From JAJKJG01 sp036389455 (GTDB taxonomy: Bacteria > Pseudomonadota > Alphaproteobacteria > Rhizobiales > Beijerinckiaceae), in the NCBI GenBank assembly GCA_036389455.1, contig DASVPW010000218.1:16315-80314 (forward strand): a stretch of DNA of 64,000 nucleotides, written 5' to 3'. Under the pieces are notes generated by a model. That model searched no databases, was not told the origin of the DNA, and was given only the letters and a program-made list of their open reading frames with translations. Made by a program: the position numbers and the translations under genes. This document shows, piece by piece, positions 24,279 through 32,766 of this stretch. How positions within the stretch are numbered: position 1 is the first letter of the stretch; each line of letters opens with the position of its first letter.

Positions 24279-26171
24279 TCACCAGAGCCCCCTCTTCGCC
24301 AGCTCCGCCAGCAACCGCTCGGCGCACGCGTCCGGCTCATCCACGTCTGTCTGTAGCCGGATATCCGGATTGACGGGCGGCTGGTAGGGCGAGCTGATTC
24401 CGGTGAAATTCCTGATCTGGCCCGCGCGGGCTCTCGCGTAGAGTCCCTTGGGGTCGCGTCGTTCGCAAGTCTGAAGCGAGGCGTCGACGAAGATTTCGAG
24501 GAAGTCCACGTCGGCCGCGATTTCCCGCGCCATCTGACGATCATGCCGGAACGGCGAGATCAGCGAGACGAGGACGATGAGGCCTGCGTCGGCCATGAGC
24601 CGGGCGACTTCCGCCACGCGACGGATGTTCTCGACCCGCGCCGCTTCCGTGAATCCGAGATCCTTGCTGAGCCCGTGCCGGATATTGTCGCCGTCGAGAA
24701 CGTAGGTGTGGAGCCCCTTCGCCATGAGCCGCCGGTCGACCAGGTTGGCGACGGTCGACTTGCCGGCGCCGGGAAGGCCCGTGAACCAGAGGATCGCGGG
24801 CTGCTGACCCTTCAGGACGGCGCGTTGTTCCCGGGTGACGTCGAAATCCTGCCAGCGGAGATTCTCCGAGCGCTGCAGCACGAACTCGATCGTGCCCATG
24901 CCGACGGTCCATTGGGTCGCCCGGTCGATGAGGATGAAGCCGCCCATCTCGCGGTTCTTTCGATAAGGATCGAACGGGATCGGCTCGGCGACGGCGATAT
25001 TGCAGAAACCGATGTCGTTGGTATCCAGCACGGTGGCGGATATCTTGTCGCCGTTGTCGATGTTGAGCCGATGCTTGAGCCAGGTCACCTCGGCCGAGAT
25101 GTGCCGCGCGCCGATCCGCATCAAGTACGACCGGTGCGGGACCATGGGCTCGTCGCCGAGCCAGATGAGGTGTGCCGCAAACTGATCGGCGAGCGTGGGC
25201 GGCGCCTCCGGGCGAAAAAGGACGTCACCTCGGCCAAGATCGAGATCGTCCTGAAGGACGAGCGTGACCGCCTGGCCGGCGGCCGCGCTGGAGAGATCGC
25301 GGTCGAAGGTGACGATCCGGGCGATCGCGCTCTCGCGTGCGGAGCGGGAGCTTGCGACGCGGTCCCCCGCTCCGATCTCTCCCGAGACGATCGCGCCCGA
25401 TAGGCCGCGGAAGTCGGGTTCGGTGCGGTTGACCCACTGAATCGGCATCCGGAAAGGCTGCGCGGGACTCGAGCCGACCGTGATCGTTTCCAGCCATTCG
25501 AGAAGAGAAGGGCCGGCGTACCATGGCGTCTCGTTCGCTCGCCGGACGACATTGGCCCCTTCTCGTGCCGAGACCGGGATGCAGGTCACACCTGCGATCC
25601 CGAGGTTGCGGGCAACCCGCTCGAACTCCTCGGCGATCTCCCGAAAGGTCGCCTCATCGTAGGCGACGAGATCCATCTTGTTGACCACGACGGCGACCTG
25701 CTCGACGCCCATCAACGCAAGGATGACGCCGTGGCGGCGCGTCTGGGTCAGGATGCCCTTGCGGGCGTCGACCAGCACGAGGGCCGCCTGTGCGCTCGAC
25801 GCCGCCGTCGCCATGTTGCGGGTGTACTGCTCGTGCCCGGGAGCATCGGCGACGATGAAGCTCCGCCGCGGCGTGGCGAAATAGCGATAAGCGACGTCGA
25901 TGGTGATGCCCTGCTCGCGCTCGGCCGAGAGCCCGTCGACGAGGAGCGACAGATCGAGCCCTTCGGGCCCGCACGGCCGCCCGCGGCTGTCCCGCTCGAG
26001 CGCGGCGAGATGGTCCTGCGGAACGAGGCCGGCGTCGAACAGCAGGCGGCCAATGAGCGTGCTCTTGCCGTCGTCGACGCTGCCGCAGGTGACGAAGTGC
26101 AGGAGGGAGCCGGGCTGGGGGCCGGGCCGTACCTCGCCGCCCCCGGGAGCCGCAGGGGCTTGGCCGGTCAA
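24279..26171 (-). CDS. cysNC: bifunctional sulfate adenylyltransferase subunit 1 / APS kinase (CysNC, NodQ type)
   Basis: 630 residues. The start is TTG 26171, overlapping the cysD stop as TTGA. The N-terminal GTPase domain has P-loop GSVDDGKSTLIG (about 31-42), switch II DAPGHEQ and NKMD. The C-terminal APS kinase has P-loop GLPGAGKST (about 458), DGDNIRHGLSKDLGF, ISPFRHDRQMA and FVDASLQTCERRDPKGLY. With CysD it turns sulfate and ATP into APS, and the kinase domain makes PAPS. Fused CysNC occurs in nodulation and sulfated-polysaccharide loci. Here it lies between glycosyltransferases and below a sulfotransferase, so it probably supplies PAPS for glycan sulfation rather than only cysteine synthesis. 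Confidence 0.95.
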   Translation of the reverse strand: MTGQAPAAPGGGEVRPGPQPGSLLHFVTCGSVDDGKSTLIGRLLFDAGLVPQDHLAALERDSRGRPCGPEGLDLSLLVDGLSAEREQGITIDVAYRYFATPRRSFIVADAPGHEQYTRNMATAASSAQAALVLVDARKGILTQTRRHGVILALMGVEQVAVVVNKMDLVAYDEATFREIAEEFERVARNLGIAGVTCIPVSAREGANVVRRANETPWYAGPSLLEWLETITVGSSPAQPFRMPIQWVNRTEPDFRGLSGAIVSGEIGAGDRVASSRSARESAIARIVTFDRDLSSAAAGQAVTLVLQDDLDLGRGDVLFRPEAPPTLADQFAAHLIWLGDEPMVPHRSYLMRIGARHISAEVTWLKHRLNIDNGDKISATVLDTNDIGFCNIAVAEPIPFDPYRKNREMGGFILIDRATQWTVGMGTIEFVLQRSENLRWQDFDVTREQRAVLKGQQPAILWFTGLPGAGKSTVANLVDRRLMAKGLHTYVLDGDNIRHGLSKDLGFTEAARVENIRRVAEVARLMADAGLIVLVSLISPFRHDRQMAREIAADVDFLEIFVDASLQTCERRDPKGLYARARAGQIRNFTGISSPYQPPVNPDIRLQTDVDEPDACAERLLAELAKRGLW

Positions 26172-27100
26172 AAATAGCCCTCCTGCTTCTTGCGCTCCAT
26201 GGAAGCCGTCCGGTCGGTGTCGATCAGCCGGCCCTGGCGCTCCGAGATGGGGCTTGCCGCCGTCTCGGTGATGATCTCCTCGACCGTGCGGGCCTGCGAC
26301 CGGATCGCGCCCGAGAGCGGATAGCAGCCGAGCGTCCTGAACCGGACGCTGAGCATCTGCGGCCGCTCCCCGGGATCGAGGGGCAGGCGCTCGTCGTCGA
26401 CGACGATGAGCGCACCATGCCGGCGCACCACGGGCCGCGGCTTCGCAAAATAGAGCGGGACGACGGGGATGCCCTCCAGCGCGATGTAGCGCCAGACGTC
26501 GAGCTCGGTCCAGTTCGAAAGCGGGAAGACCCGCATGGTCTCGCCCGGAGCGAGCTGCGTGTTGTAGAGCCGCCAGGGCTCCGGCCGCTGGCGCCGAGGA
26601 TCCCAGCGATGGCCGCGAGAGCGGATCGAGAAGACGCGCTCCTTGGCGCGCGACTTCTCCTCGTCGCGTCGCGCCCCGCCGATGGCCGCTTCGAAGCCGC
26701 CGACGTCGAGAGCCTCGCGCAACGCAACCGTCTTCATGGCGTCCGTGTAGGCCTCCGACGAGTGGGTGACGGGCGACACGCCGGCCGCCAGGGCCTGCCG
26801 GTTGACATGGACGATGAGGTCGAGACCGAGCCGTCTTGCCGTCTCGTCCCGAAAGGCGATCATCTCGCGGAATTTCCAGGTGGTGTCGACGTGAAGAACC
26901 GGAAACGGCAATCGCGACGGATGGAAAGCCTTGCGGGCGAGGTGCAGCAGGACCGAGGAGTCCTTGCCGATCGAATAGAGCAGGACCGAGCGGTCGAACG
27001 AGGCGGCGACCTCGCGAAGAATATGGATGCTCTCCGCTTCCAACTGCGCCAAGTGGCTCGGCAGCAATCCCGCCTTCTCGCGCAGCGGCCCGTCAGCCAT
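26168..27100 (-). CDS. cysD: sulfate adenylyltransferase subunit 2
   Basis: 310 residues from ATG 27100, preferred over ATG 27115 because AGGAG lies about seven bases upstream. The PP-loop ATP-pyrophosphatase motif is YSIGKDSSVLLHLARKAF. Downstream come LHVDTTWKFREMIAFRDE, HSSEAYTDAMKT, IGGARRDEEKSRAKER and the C-terminal GCYPLSGAI, all characteristic of CysD. With the CysNC GTPase domain it forms ATP sulfurylase, activating sulfate to APS in the cytoplasm. It is coupled to cysNC by a four-base overlap. Confidence 0.95.
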   Translation of the reverse strand: MADGPLREKAGLLPSHLAQLEAESIHILREVAASFDRSVLLYSIGKDSSVLLHLARKAFHPSRLPFPVLHVDTTWKFREMIAFRDETARRLGLDLIVHVNRQALAAGVSPVTHSSEAYTDAMKTVALREALDVGGFEAAIGGARRDEEKSRAKERVFSIRSRGHRWDPRRQRPEPWRLYNTQLAPGETMRVFPLSNWTELDVWRYIALEGIPVVPLYFAKPRPVVRRHGALIVVDDERLPLDPGERPQMLSVRFRTLGCYPLSGAIRSQARTVEEIITETAASPISERQGRLIDTDRTASMERKKQEGYF

Positions 27101-27196
27101 TGCGGTTCTCCTCATCGCGACCGGAGAGGCGAAACCACCACCAGCTGGTTGGCGGTTGGGGCATCCTCGTGCGGGACGTCGGTTGCCGTGCCGGCG

Positions 27197-28156
27197 TCAG
27201 GGGCGGGCAGCGACAATCGAGGCCTCGGTCTTCATCCAGGCGGTGGTTCGGGCGAGGCCGTCGAGCCAGGACGTGCGCGGCCGCCATCCCATCTCCTCGC
27301 GGATGCGGGACACGTCGAGGATGTTGACCGGCACGTCAGCGGGCCTGGCCGCGTGATGGATGCGCCTCAGGGGCCCGCGCCCGAGCACCGTCTCGATGTC
27401 GTCCGCGACCGTGTTGATGGCGATGCCGTGTCCGGAGCCGACGTTGAACACCCGCGACGGGCCGCCGTGGGTGGCCGCCAGGATGAGGGCCTCGACGGCG
27501 TCGTCGATATAGACGAAGTCGCGGGTCACCGTGCCGTCGCCCCAGATCTCGATCGCATCGCCGCGCAAGGCAGCCTCGAGGAAGGCCGCGACCACCCCTT
27601 GCGACCGCCGCGCCCGCTGCTGGGGGCCATAGGGATTCGAGACGCGGAGGACGATGCTGTCGAGGCCCTGCTTGCGGCGGAAGAGCGCGAGATAGCGCTC
27701 GATCACGAGCTTCTGCAGCCCGTAGGCCGAGATCGGCTCCGTCGGCGCGGTCTCCGGAATCGGGACCGCCGCCGGCACCCCGTACACGGTCCCCCCGGAC
27801 GAGACGAACACCAGGCGTCGCACGCCATGCCGGGATGCAGCCTCCATCAACCGGATCGTCGGGACCACGTTTCCGGCGACGTCGGCTGCGGGATCGGCCT
27901 CGGCGAGGGGTGGGGTCGTGGAGCTGGCGAGGTGGTAGACGACGCCGGCGCCGTCGAGGGCATCGGCGAGCCCGCCGGCATCGGACAGCTCGTATCTCGA
28001 CCACGAGACCCGCGGGTCGAGGGCGCTTGGATCGATCCGCGAACGTCCCAGGGCGGAAACCCGCGCCCCCTCGCGGGCAAGGGCGTTGCAGAGGTGGGTG
28101 CCGATGAAACCACCCCCTCCGATCACGACGATCCTCCAGTTACGCAAAAGGCCCAT
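27197..28156 (-). CDS. NAD-dependent sugar epimerase/dehydratase (extended SDR)
   Basis: 319 residues from ATG 28156, with GGGAG just upstream; the frame is open to 28201. The Rossmann motif is IVVIGGGGFIGTHLCNAL near the start, then VSSGGTVYG and the catalytic Y-x-x-x-K in SAYGLQKLVIERY. VSNPYGPQQ and RDFVYIDDAVEAL match UDP-glucose/GlcNAc 4-epimerase-like enzymes. It interconverts or dehydrates a nucleotide sugar; the exact substrate cannot be read. It sits between the sulfotransferase and cysD in the sulfation operon and may make the sugar that is sulfated or used by the large GTs. Confidence 0.85.
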   Translation of the reverse strand: MGLLRNWRIVVIGGGGFIGTHLCNALAREGARVSALGRSRIDPSALDPRVSWSRYELSDAGGLADALDGAGVVYHLASSTTPPLAEADPAADVAGNVVPTIRLMEAASRHGVRRLVFVSSGGTVYGVPAAVPIPETAPTEPISAYGLQKLVIERYLALFRRKQGLDSIVLRVSNPYGPQQRARRSQGVVAAFLEAALRGDAIEIWGDGTVTRDFVYIDDAVEALILAATHGGPSRVFNVGSGHGIAINTVADDIETVLGRGPLRRIHHAARPADVPVNILDVSRIREEMGWRPRTSWLDGLARTTAWMKTEASIVAARP

Positions 28157-28406
28157 GCTCCCGTCCAAAAGCAGGTTGCGCTCTTCCGTCGCGGAGCGCA
28201 CCGGCCGCCGTGCGCGCCTGCTCGGGGCGACAGAAATCCTTTATGCAGGGGACGGCGTGCTTACGTCCCGTCGGGCCCGGAAAAGTCGCTGCGTCCGCCG
28301 GAAGCTCTGTAGCGAGCCGCAATAGCCCGGTCAAACCCAGATGCCGGCTTAGGTCTCGATGCATGAGCCGGGCGCGAATTCCCTGCCGGCTCGCGGCCAG
28401 CTGCCA

Positions 28407-29807
28407 TCATCGCGAGGCATGCCGGGAGAGCCATCTCAGCGGAGCGGTCACGCGCCAGCTCCGGGACAGCAGAAATGCCTCCTGAACCGACGCCACCTCG
28501 TCCGCCAACTTTTGCGTAGCGTCCGCGAGCTCCGCCCGCAGCTGCTCGGCACCCATCGAACGGGTGACGAGCTCCCGCTCGAGCGCGATGGTCCGGTTGG
28601 ACAGTCTCGAGAGGCTGGCCTGCAACAGCTCCAAGGTCCGCGACCTCGCAGCAGCCTGTTCTTGCAAGGCCACGATCTCAGCGGATCGCGCCGAGATCTC
28701 CGCCTGCAAGGTCACGATCTCAGCGGATCGCGCCGAGACCTCCGCCTGCAAGGCCTCCACCTTCATGGAGGCTTGCGCCGTCGCCTCCTCGAGGCGTCGT
28801 TTGAGCTCTTCGGCCTGGACCCGGGACTGTCGCAACGTTTCCTCGACTTCCCATAGCTTCGAATTGAGCTCGGCTTGCCGGCTTTTCGGAAGCTCGGACA
28901 TAGTCCGAAGGCGGTCGCATTCCGCCTCCTTTCGTAAAACCTCCTGCTCAACGTCCTGGAAGGCTGGAGCGAAAGTTTCCGCGGCAGCATCGAAGGCGGC
29001 GCGGACGGCATCGAGCCGTCCCTGGACCGCGCCGTCCTCGGGATCGAAGCGGAGCGCGTCGTAACACCCGTAAGTCTCCCGGACCCACGCGGACACCTCC
29101 GGCCGGAGGGATAGCTCACCTGCCGGATTGTGACGGAGCTCGGGCCTGACGAACCGCTCGATCTCCTCAAAAGCCTGCGGGGATTGTCTTGGCCAGGCAA
29201 ACGGCGAGTTTGCGATGATCCGATCCACCGTCGAGCGCCGATCGAGGACGAGATCCTCGTACCTCACGAAGATCCGCGGACTGTTCCGGGTTTCGGCTTC
29301 CGCATCGAGGATATGGCGAAGCCAGATCAGATAGCCGCGGGAGAGCGTGAAGCCGTCCCGGTCCCTGAGAGAGAGCGCGACCTCGATCGGATTGCGATAC
29401 GGCAGCACGAAGAAGGGCGTCAGCTCAAGCCGACGCAGAACATCGTGCCAGAAAGGAAGAATCCGGCACAACCGCGGATCCTTGACGACGAAAAGACCCG
29501 AATCCTGGAAATTGTCCCGCACGCTGGCGATCAGCTCTTCCTTGAGTCGCGCGCATTCCGGCGAATCGAACCATTCCTCCGGAAATTTCCGCCAATCGGA
29601 CCATGAGCTCCCGGCAGAGGCGAGCACCTTGTCGTGAATCGAGACGATCTCTTCCGGCTCGAAATGGCCGGTCGGATTGCTGTCGGTCGGGGGCAGGAGC
29701 CGGGACGGAAGATCAGCGCCGAGAAAGCTGAGGGCCCGCGTGAGGGCCGACGTCCCGCTCCGATGCATTCCCGTGACCAGGACTGCCCATCGTGTCGTTC
29801 CCGTCAT
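28407..29807 (-). CDS. PAPS-dependent sulfotransferase with C-terminal coiled coil
   Basis: 466 residues from ATG 29807. The N-terminal sulfotransferase domain has the 5'-phosphosulfate loop VTGMHRSGTSALTRAL (about 10-25) and the 3'-phosphate site around LPYRNPIEVALSLRDRDG (about 135-152). Residues about 300-440 form a long heptad-patterned coiled coil, including a tandem 14-residue duplication. The protein ends in SRSWRVTAPLRWLSRH, a tail I know from coiled-coil glycan proteins, perhaps for membrane or partner contact. It would transfer sulfate from PAPS, made by CysD/CysNC downstream in the same run, to a glycan hydroxyl or amine. It is the first gene of the operon. Confidence 0.85.
   Translation of the reverse strand: MTGTTRWAVLVTGMHRSGTSALTRALSFLGADLPSRLLPPTDSNPTGHFEPEEIVSIHDKVLASAGSSWSDWRKFPEEWFDSPECARLKEELIASVRDNFQDSGLFVVKDPRLCRILPFWHDVLRRLELTPFFVLPYRNPIEVALSLRDRDGFTLSRGYLIWLRHILDAEAETRNSPRIFVRYEDLVLDRRSTVDRIIANSPFAWPRQSPQAFEEIERFVRPELRHNPAGELSLRPEVSAWVRETYGCYDALRFDPEDGAVQGRLDAVRAAFDAAAETFAPAFQDVEQEVLRKEAECDRLRTMSELPKSRQAELNSKLWEVEETLRQSRVQAEELKRRLEEATAQASMKVEALQAEVSARSAEIVTLQAEISARSAEIVALQEQAAARSRTLELLQASLSRLSNRTIALERELVTRSMGAEQLRAELADATQKLADEVASVQEAFLLSRSWRVTAPLRWLSRHASR
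28671..28754 (-). repeat. tandem 42-bp duplication in the sulfotransferase coiled coil
   Basis: Two adjacent 42-base units (28671-28712 and 28713-28754) are nearly identical, differing at about two positions. They encode two copies of a 14-residue segment of the type SARSAEIVxLQAEx. Fourteen residues equal two coiled-coil heptads, so the duplication extends the coil without changing register. Confidence 0.85.
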
Positions 29808-30117
29808 GTCGGCCGCGTGCTGCTCAAAACGAACGTCTCATCCGCCAACGGGCATTCGTCGCCGAGCTAGTGAACGCGCAATCACCCGTCGGCATCGGGG
29901 GCGAAGGCCCGCCTTGCCGGCAAGCCCTCTTCTCGACGCGCGGGCCGCTTCTAGCGCACTCGGAAGGGAGCGACAAGGTTTGCTCCGGAACCGCACGGAT
30001 GGTGCCGAAGCCTCGGTTGGCGGTTCACTGCGACCTTGACTCGCCTCTCCCGCGTGCGCATAGCAGCCGCTCGAATCCGAGGCTGCCCTGAGCGAAGGAC
30101 GCAAGGACAAATCGTTT
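29808..30117. other. 310-base divergent region between the sulfation and heptose operons
   Basis: This separates the sulfotransferase start (29807, minus) from gmhA (30118, plus). It contains a sigma70-like promoter candidate for gmhA at 30036-30064. No open frame here has a ribosome site or recognisable product. The promoter of the long minus-strand sulfation operon should also be here, but I could not identify it. Confidence 0.45.
30036..30064 (+). promoter_or_regulatory. candidate sigma70-type promoter for the gmhA operon
   Basis: TTGACT (30036-30041), a 17-base spacer and CATAGC (30059-30064). The -35 matches five of six consensus bases; the -10 keeps only the central ATA. It lies 54 bases before the gmhA ATG, which also has AAGGA about ten bases upstream. 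Confidence 0.35.
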
Positions 30118-30714
30118 ATGACTTTTGCATCCCACCATCTGGCGGAGGTGAGGGAAATCACCGATCGGCTCGACACGAATGTCATCGAGACCATGGCTCG
30201 CCTTCTGGCCGAGCTGCGCGATCGGGGCGGTCGCCTGTTCTTTCTCGGTGTGGGTGGAAGCGCCGGCAATTGCGGCCACGCCGTCAACGACTTCCGCAAG
30301 ATCGTCGGCATCGAGGCCTATGCGCCGACCGACAACGTCTCCGAGCTGACGGCCCGCACGAACGACGAGGGATGGGAGACCGTGTTTGTCGAGTGGCTGA
30401 AGACCAGCCGGCTCTCCGATCGCGACATGCTGTTCATCTTCTCGGTTGGGGGCGGCAGCCTCGAGAAGAACGTCAGCCCCAACCTCGTCAGGGCGCTCCA
30501 GCACGCAAAGACAGTCGGCGCGAAGATCCTCGGCGTGGTCGGGCGTGACGGCGGATATACGGGCCAAGTCGGCGACGCGGTCTGCATCATACCGACCGTC
30601 AATCCGGATGCCGTGACCCCGCACGCGGAGGCGTTCCAGGCAGTGGTCTGGCACCTCCTTGTCACGCACCCGAGCCTGAAGACGCGTCAGACGAAATGGG
30701 AAAGCACGCGATGA
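30118..30714 (+). CDS. gmhA: SIS-domain phosphoheptose isomerase (GmhA-like)
   Basis: 198 residues. The SIS phospho-sugar fold shows in GGRLFFLGVGGSAGNCGHAV (about 37-56), FIFSVGGGS (about 108) and AKILGVVGRDGG. TPHAEAFQAVVWHLL near the C-terminus carries the His region used by GmhA. It would convert sedoheptulose 7-phosphate to D-glycero-D-manno-heptose 7-phosphate. It is shorter and more divergent than E. coli GmhA, as is common for capsule-cluster members, so another ketose-phosphate substrate is possible. A GmhB-type phosphatase follows with ATGA overlap, and the kinase and nucleotidyltransferase are in the convergent operon, which supports the heptose assignment. Confidence 0.8.
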   Translation: MTFASHHLAEVREITDRLDTNVIETMARLLAELRDRGGRLFFLGVGGSAGNCGHAVNDFRKIVGIEAYAPTDNVSELTARTNDEGWETVFVEWLKTSRLSDRDMLFIFSVGGGSLEKNVSPNLVRALQHAKTVGAKILGVVGRDGGYTGQVGDAVCIIPTVNPDAVTPHAEAFQAVVWHLLVTHPSLKTRQTKWESTR

Positions 30715-31262
30715 AAGGGAGAGCCGTCTTCCTGGATCGCGACGGGGTGCTGAACGAGGCCCATATCCGGGACGGCAAGCCGTATCCGCCGTCGTCCGTC
30801 CACGAGCTCCACGTCATGGAGGACGCCGCCGACGCCCTCGGGCGCCTGAAGGACGCGGGCTTCCGCCTCTTCGTCGTGACGAACCAGCCCGACGTCGCCC
30901 GCGGCAAGACCTCGCGGGAGGCGGTCGAGGCGATCAACCGGCGGCTGTGCGAGGCCCTGCCGATCGACGACGTCTTCATGTGCCTGCACGACGACGGCGA
31001 CCACTGCGACTGCCGCAAGCCGAAGCCCGGCATGATCCGCGCCGCCGCCCAGCGCGAGCAGATCGACCTTGACGCAAGCGTCATGGTCGGGGACCGCTGG
31101 CGCGACATCGAGGCCGGGCGCGCGGCGGGATGCCGAACCGTCCTCATCGGCGACGGGTATGCCGAGGGCCTGCGGTCGCCTCCCGACTACCGGGCTCCGA
31201 ACCTCACGACCGCCGCGAACTGGATCCTGGACACGGTCCGAGCGGACAAGCGAGAAGGATGA
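30711..31262 (+). CDS. gmhB: D-glycero-D-manno-heptose 1,7-bisphosphate phosphatase (HAD-IIIA, GmhB-like)
   Basis: 183 residues from ATG 30711, which overlaps the gmhA stop. The HAD nucleophile motif VFLDRDGVLN is at the N-terminus, motif II is VVTNQPDVARG, and the zinc loop is CLHDDGDHCDCRKPKPG (Cys/His ligands) with the motif III Lys. Motif IV is MVGDRWRDIEAGRAAG. This set is specific for the GmhB/HisB-N group. It removes the 7-phosphate from heptose 1,7-bisphosphate, leaving heptose 1-phosphate for the nucleotidyltransferase. It is translationally coupled to gmhA. Confidence 0.9.
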   Translation: MKGRAVFLDRDGVLNEAHIRDGKPYPPSSVHELHVMEDAADALGRLKDAGFRLFVVTNQPDVARGKTSREAVEAINRRLCEALPIDDVFMCLHDDGDHCDCRKPKPGMIRAAAQREQIDLDASVMVGDRWRDIEAGRAAGCRTVLIGDGYAEGLRSPPDYRAPNLTTAANWILDTVRADKREG

Positions 31263-31266
31263 GACG

Positions 31267-32031
31267 ATGAAGCGCGTTGAGGATCTTTCGGTCCGCATCT
31301 TCGCGGACGGGGCCGAGAAGGCCGGCATGCTGGAGATGTACCGCAAGCCGTATATCGGCGGCTTCACCACCAACCCGACCCTCATGCGCAAGGTCGGGAT
31401 CACCGACTACGAGGCCTTCGCCCGCGACATCCTGCAGGCGATCCCGGACCGGCCAATCTCCTTCGAGGTCTTCGCCGACGAATTCGACGAGATGGAGCGC
31501 CAGGCCCGCCGGATCGCGACCTGGGGACCGAACGTCTCGGTCAAGATCCCGATCAGCAACACCAGGGCCCAGTCCTCGGTGCCGCTCTGCCGCCGGCTCG
31601 CCCAGGACGGCATTCCCCTGAACGTCACGGCGATCATGACCCTGCCGCAGGTCGAGGCGGTGGTTGAGGCCGTGAAGGGCGGCGCCCCGACCTATGTCTC
31701 CGTCTTCGCCGGCCGCATCGCGGACACCGGCGTCGACCCGGTGCCGCTGATGGCGCGCTGCGTCGAGGCGCTCCGCCAGGCCCCCAACACGCAGCTGATC
31801 TGGGCGAGCCCGCGGGAGCTCCTCAACATCTTCCAGGCCGACGATATCGGCTGCCACGTCATCACGGTGACGAACGACATCCTCAAGAAGCTTTCCTTGG
31901 TCGGCAAGGACCTCGACGAGTACTCCCTCGAGACCGTCAAGATGTTCTACGACGACGGCAAGGCCGCGGGCTTCACCCTCGGGCAGGAGCCGGACGGGGC
32001 GGCCCGGCCGAAGATGGCGGCGGCTTCCTAA
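31267..32031 (+). CDS. transaldolase-family protein
   Basis: 254 residues from ATG 31267, four bases after gmhB. The TIM-barrel family is recognised by FTTNPTLMRKVG near residue 35, the Schiff-base Lys in NVSVKIPISNT (about 97), LNVTAIMTLPQ and YVSVFAGRIADTG. This is the small TalC/FSA-like class. It transfers or cleaves three-carbon dihydroxyacetone units. In this operon it could form sedoheptulose 7-phosphate, the GmhA substrate, or catalyse a C-C bond step toward an unusual higher-carbon sugar. The last residues (about 240-254) are a low-complexity tail. It is convergent with the heptose nucleotidyltransferase. Confidence 0.85.
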   Translation: MKRVEDLSVRIFADGAEKAGMLEMYRKPYIGGFTTNPTLMRKVGITDYEAFARDILQAIPDRPISFEVFADEFDEMERQARRIATWGPNVSVKIPISNTRAQSSVPLCRRLAQDGIPLNVTAIMTLPQVEAVVEAVKGGAPTYVSVFAGRIADTGVDPVPLMARCVEALRQAPNTQLIWASPRELLNIFQADDIGCHVITVTNDILKKLSLVGKDLDEYSLETVKMFYDDGKAAGFTLGQEPDGAARPKMAAAS

Positions 32032-32052
32032 GCGGCACGCCGCGGAGCGCCG

Positions 32053-32766
32053 TCAGCCGGGCGCCCCGCGGAGCAGCGCGTCGGCTTCGCGCAGGCCGTC
32101 GGGCGAGCCGATCTCGTAGAAGCGCGTCTTGACCTCGTAGCCGGCGAGTCGCCCTTCGAGGGAGAGGCGCTCGAGCTCCTCGGCCAAGTCCCAAGCCTCG
32201 CCCTCGGGGCGCGCGGCGACGACGGGCGCGGTCATGACCTGCAGGCCCCAGTCGATGTAATGCATCGCGGGAAGCCGCTCGCGCTTGCTGTAGCGGATCA
32301 CCCGCCCGTCCACGTAGACGACGTTGCTCGTGTCCCAGCGGCCCTCGTTGCGGTACACGGTCATGAGCGCCGGGGCGCCGCTTTGCCGGAACGCGTCCGC
32401 GATCGGGGCGTAGGGCTCGTCGAGCCAGCTGTCGCCGTAGGTGACGATGAATTCTTGGCCAAGCCGCGGCAGCGCCTGCCGGATCGCGCCGCCGGTGCCT
32501 AAGAGCTTCGGGCCGTCAAGAGCGTACTCGACCTCGAGGCCGAAGGCCGCGCCGTCGCCGACGAAGTCGCGGATCTGCTCCCACAGATATCCGACGCAGA
32601 GCACCACGCGGCTCGCGCCCTCACGGGCGAACTTGCGCAGCTGGTGGGCGACGAACGGCTCGCCCGCGACCTCGATCATCGCCTTCGGGATGCGCTCCGT
32701 CATGGGCCGCATGCGGGTCGCGAGCCCGCCCGCCAACACCACGACGGGTGGAAGCGCTTCGCTCAT
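32053..32766 (-). CDS. hddC: heptose-1-phosphate nucleotidyltransferase (HddC-like)
   Basis: 237 residues from ATG 32766, overlapping the kinase stop as ATGA. The nucleotidyltransferase signature is VVVLAGGLATRMRPMTERIPKAM at the N-terminus, with LLGTGGAIRQAL, YGDSWLDEPY (metal-binding Asp) and a late DWGLQVM segment. Length and motifs fit GDP-D-glycero-alpha-D-manno-heptose pyrophosphorylase (HddC/WcbM) or close mannose-1-P guanylyltransferases. It would activate heptose 1-phosphate with GTP. It is the last gene of the eight-gene minus-strand heptose operon. Confidence 0.82.
   Translation of the reverse strand: MSEALPPVVVLAGGLATRMRPMTERIPKAMIEVAGEPFVAHQLRKFAREGASRVVLCVGYLWEQIRDFVGDGAAFGLEVEYALDGPKLLGTGGAIRQALPRLGQEFIVTYGDSWLDEPYAPIADAFRQSGAPALMTVYRNEGRWDTSNVVYVDGRVIRYSKRERLPAMHYIDWGLQVMTAPVVAARPEGEAWDLAEELERLSLEGRLAGYEVKTRFYEIGSPDGLREADALLRGAPG

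Noticed and set aside
26417..28312. 631-residue plus-strand frame
   Set aside because: It is antisense to cysD and the epimerase, both with clear catalytic motifs.
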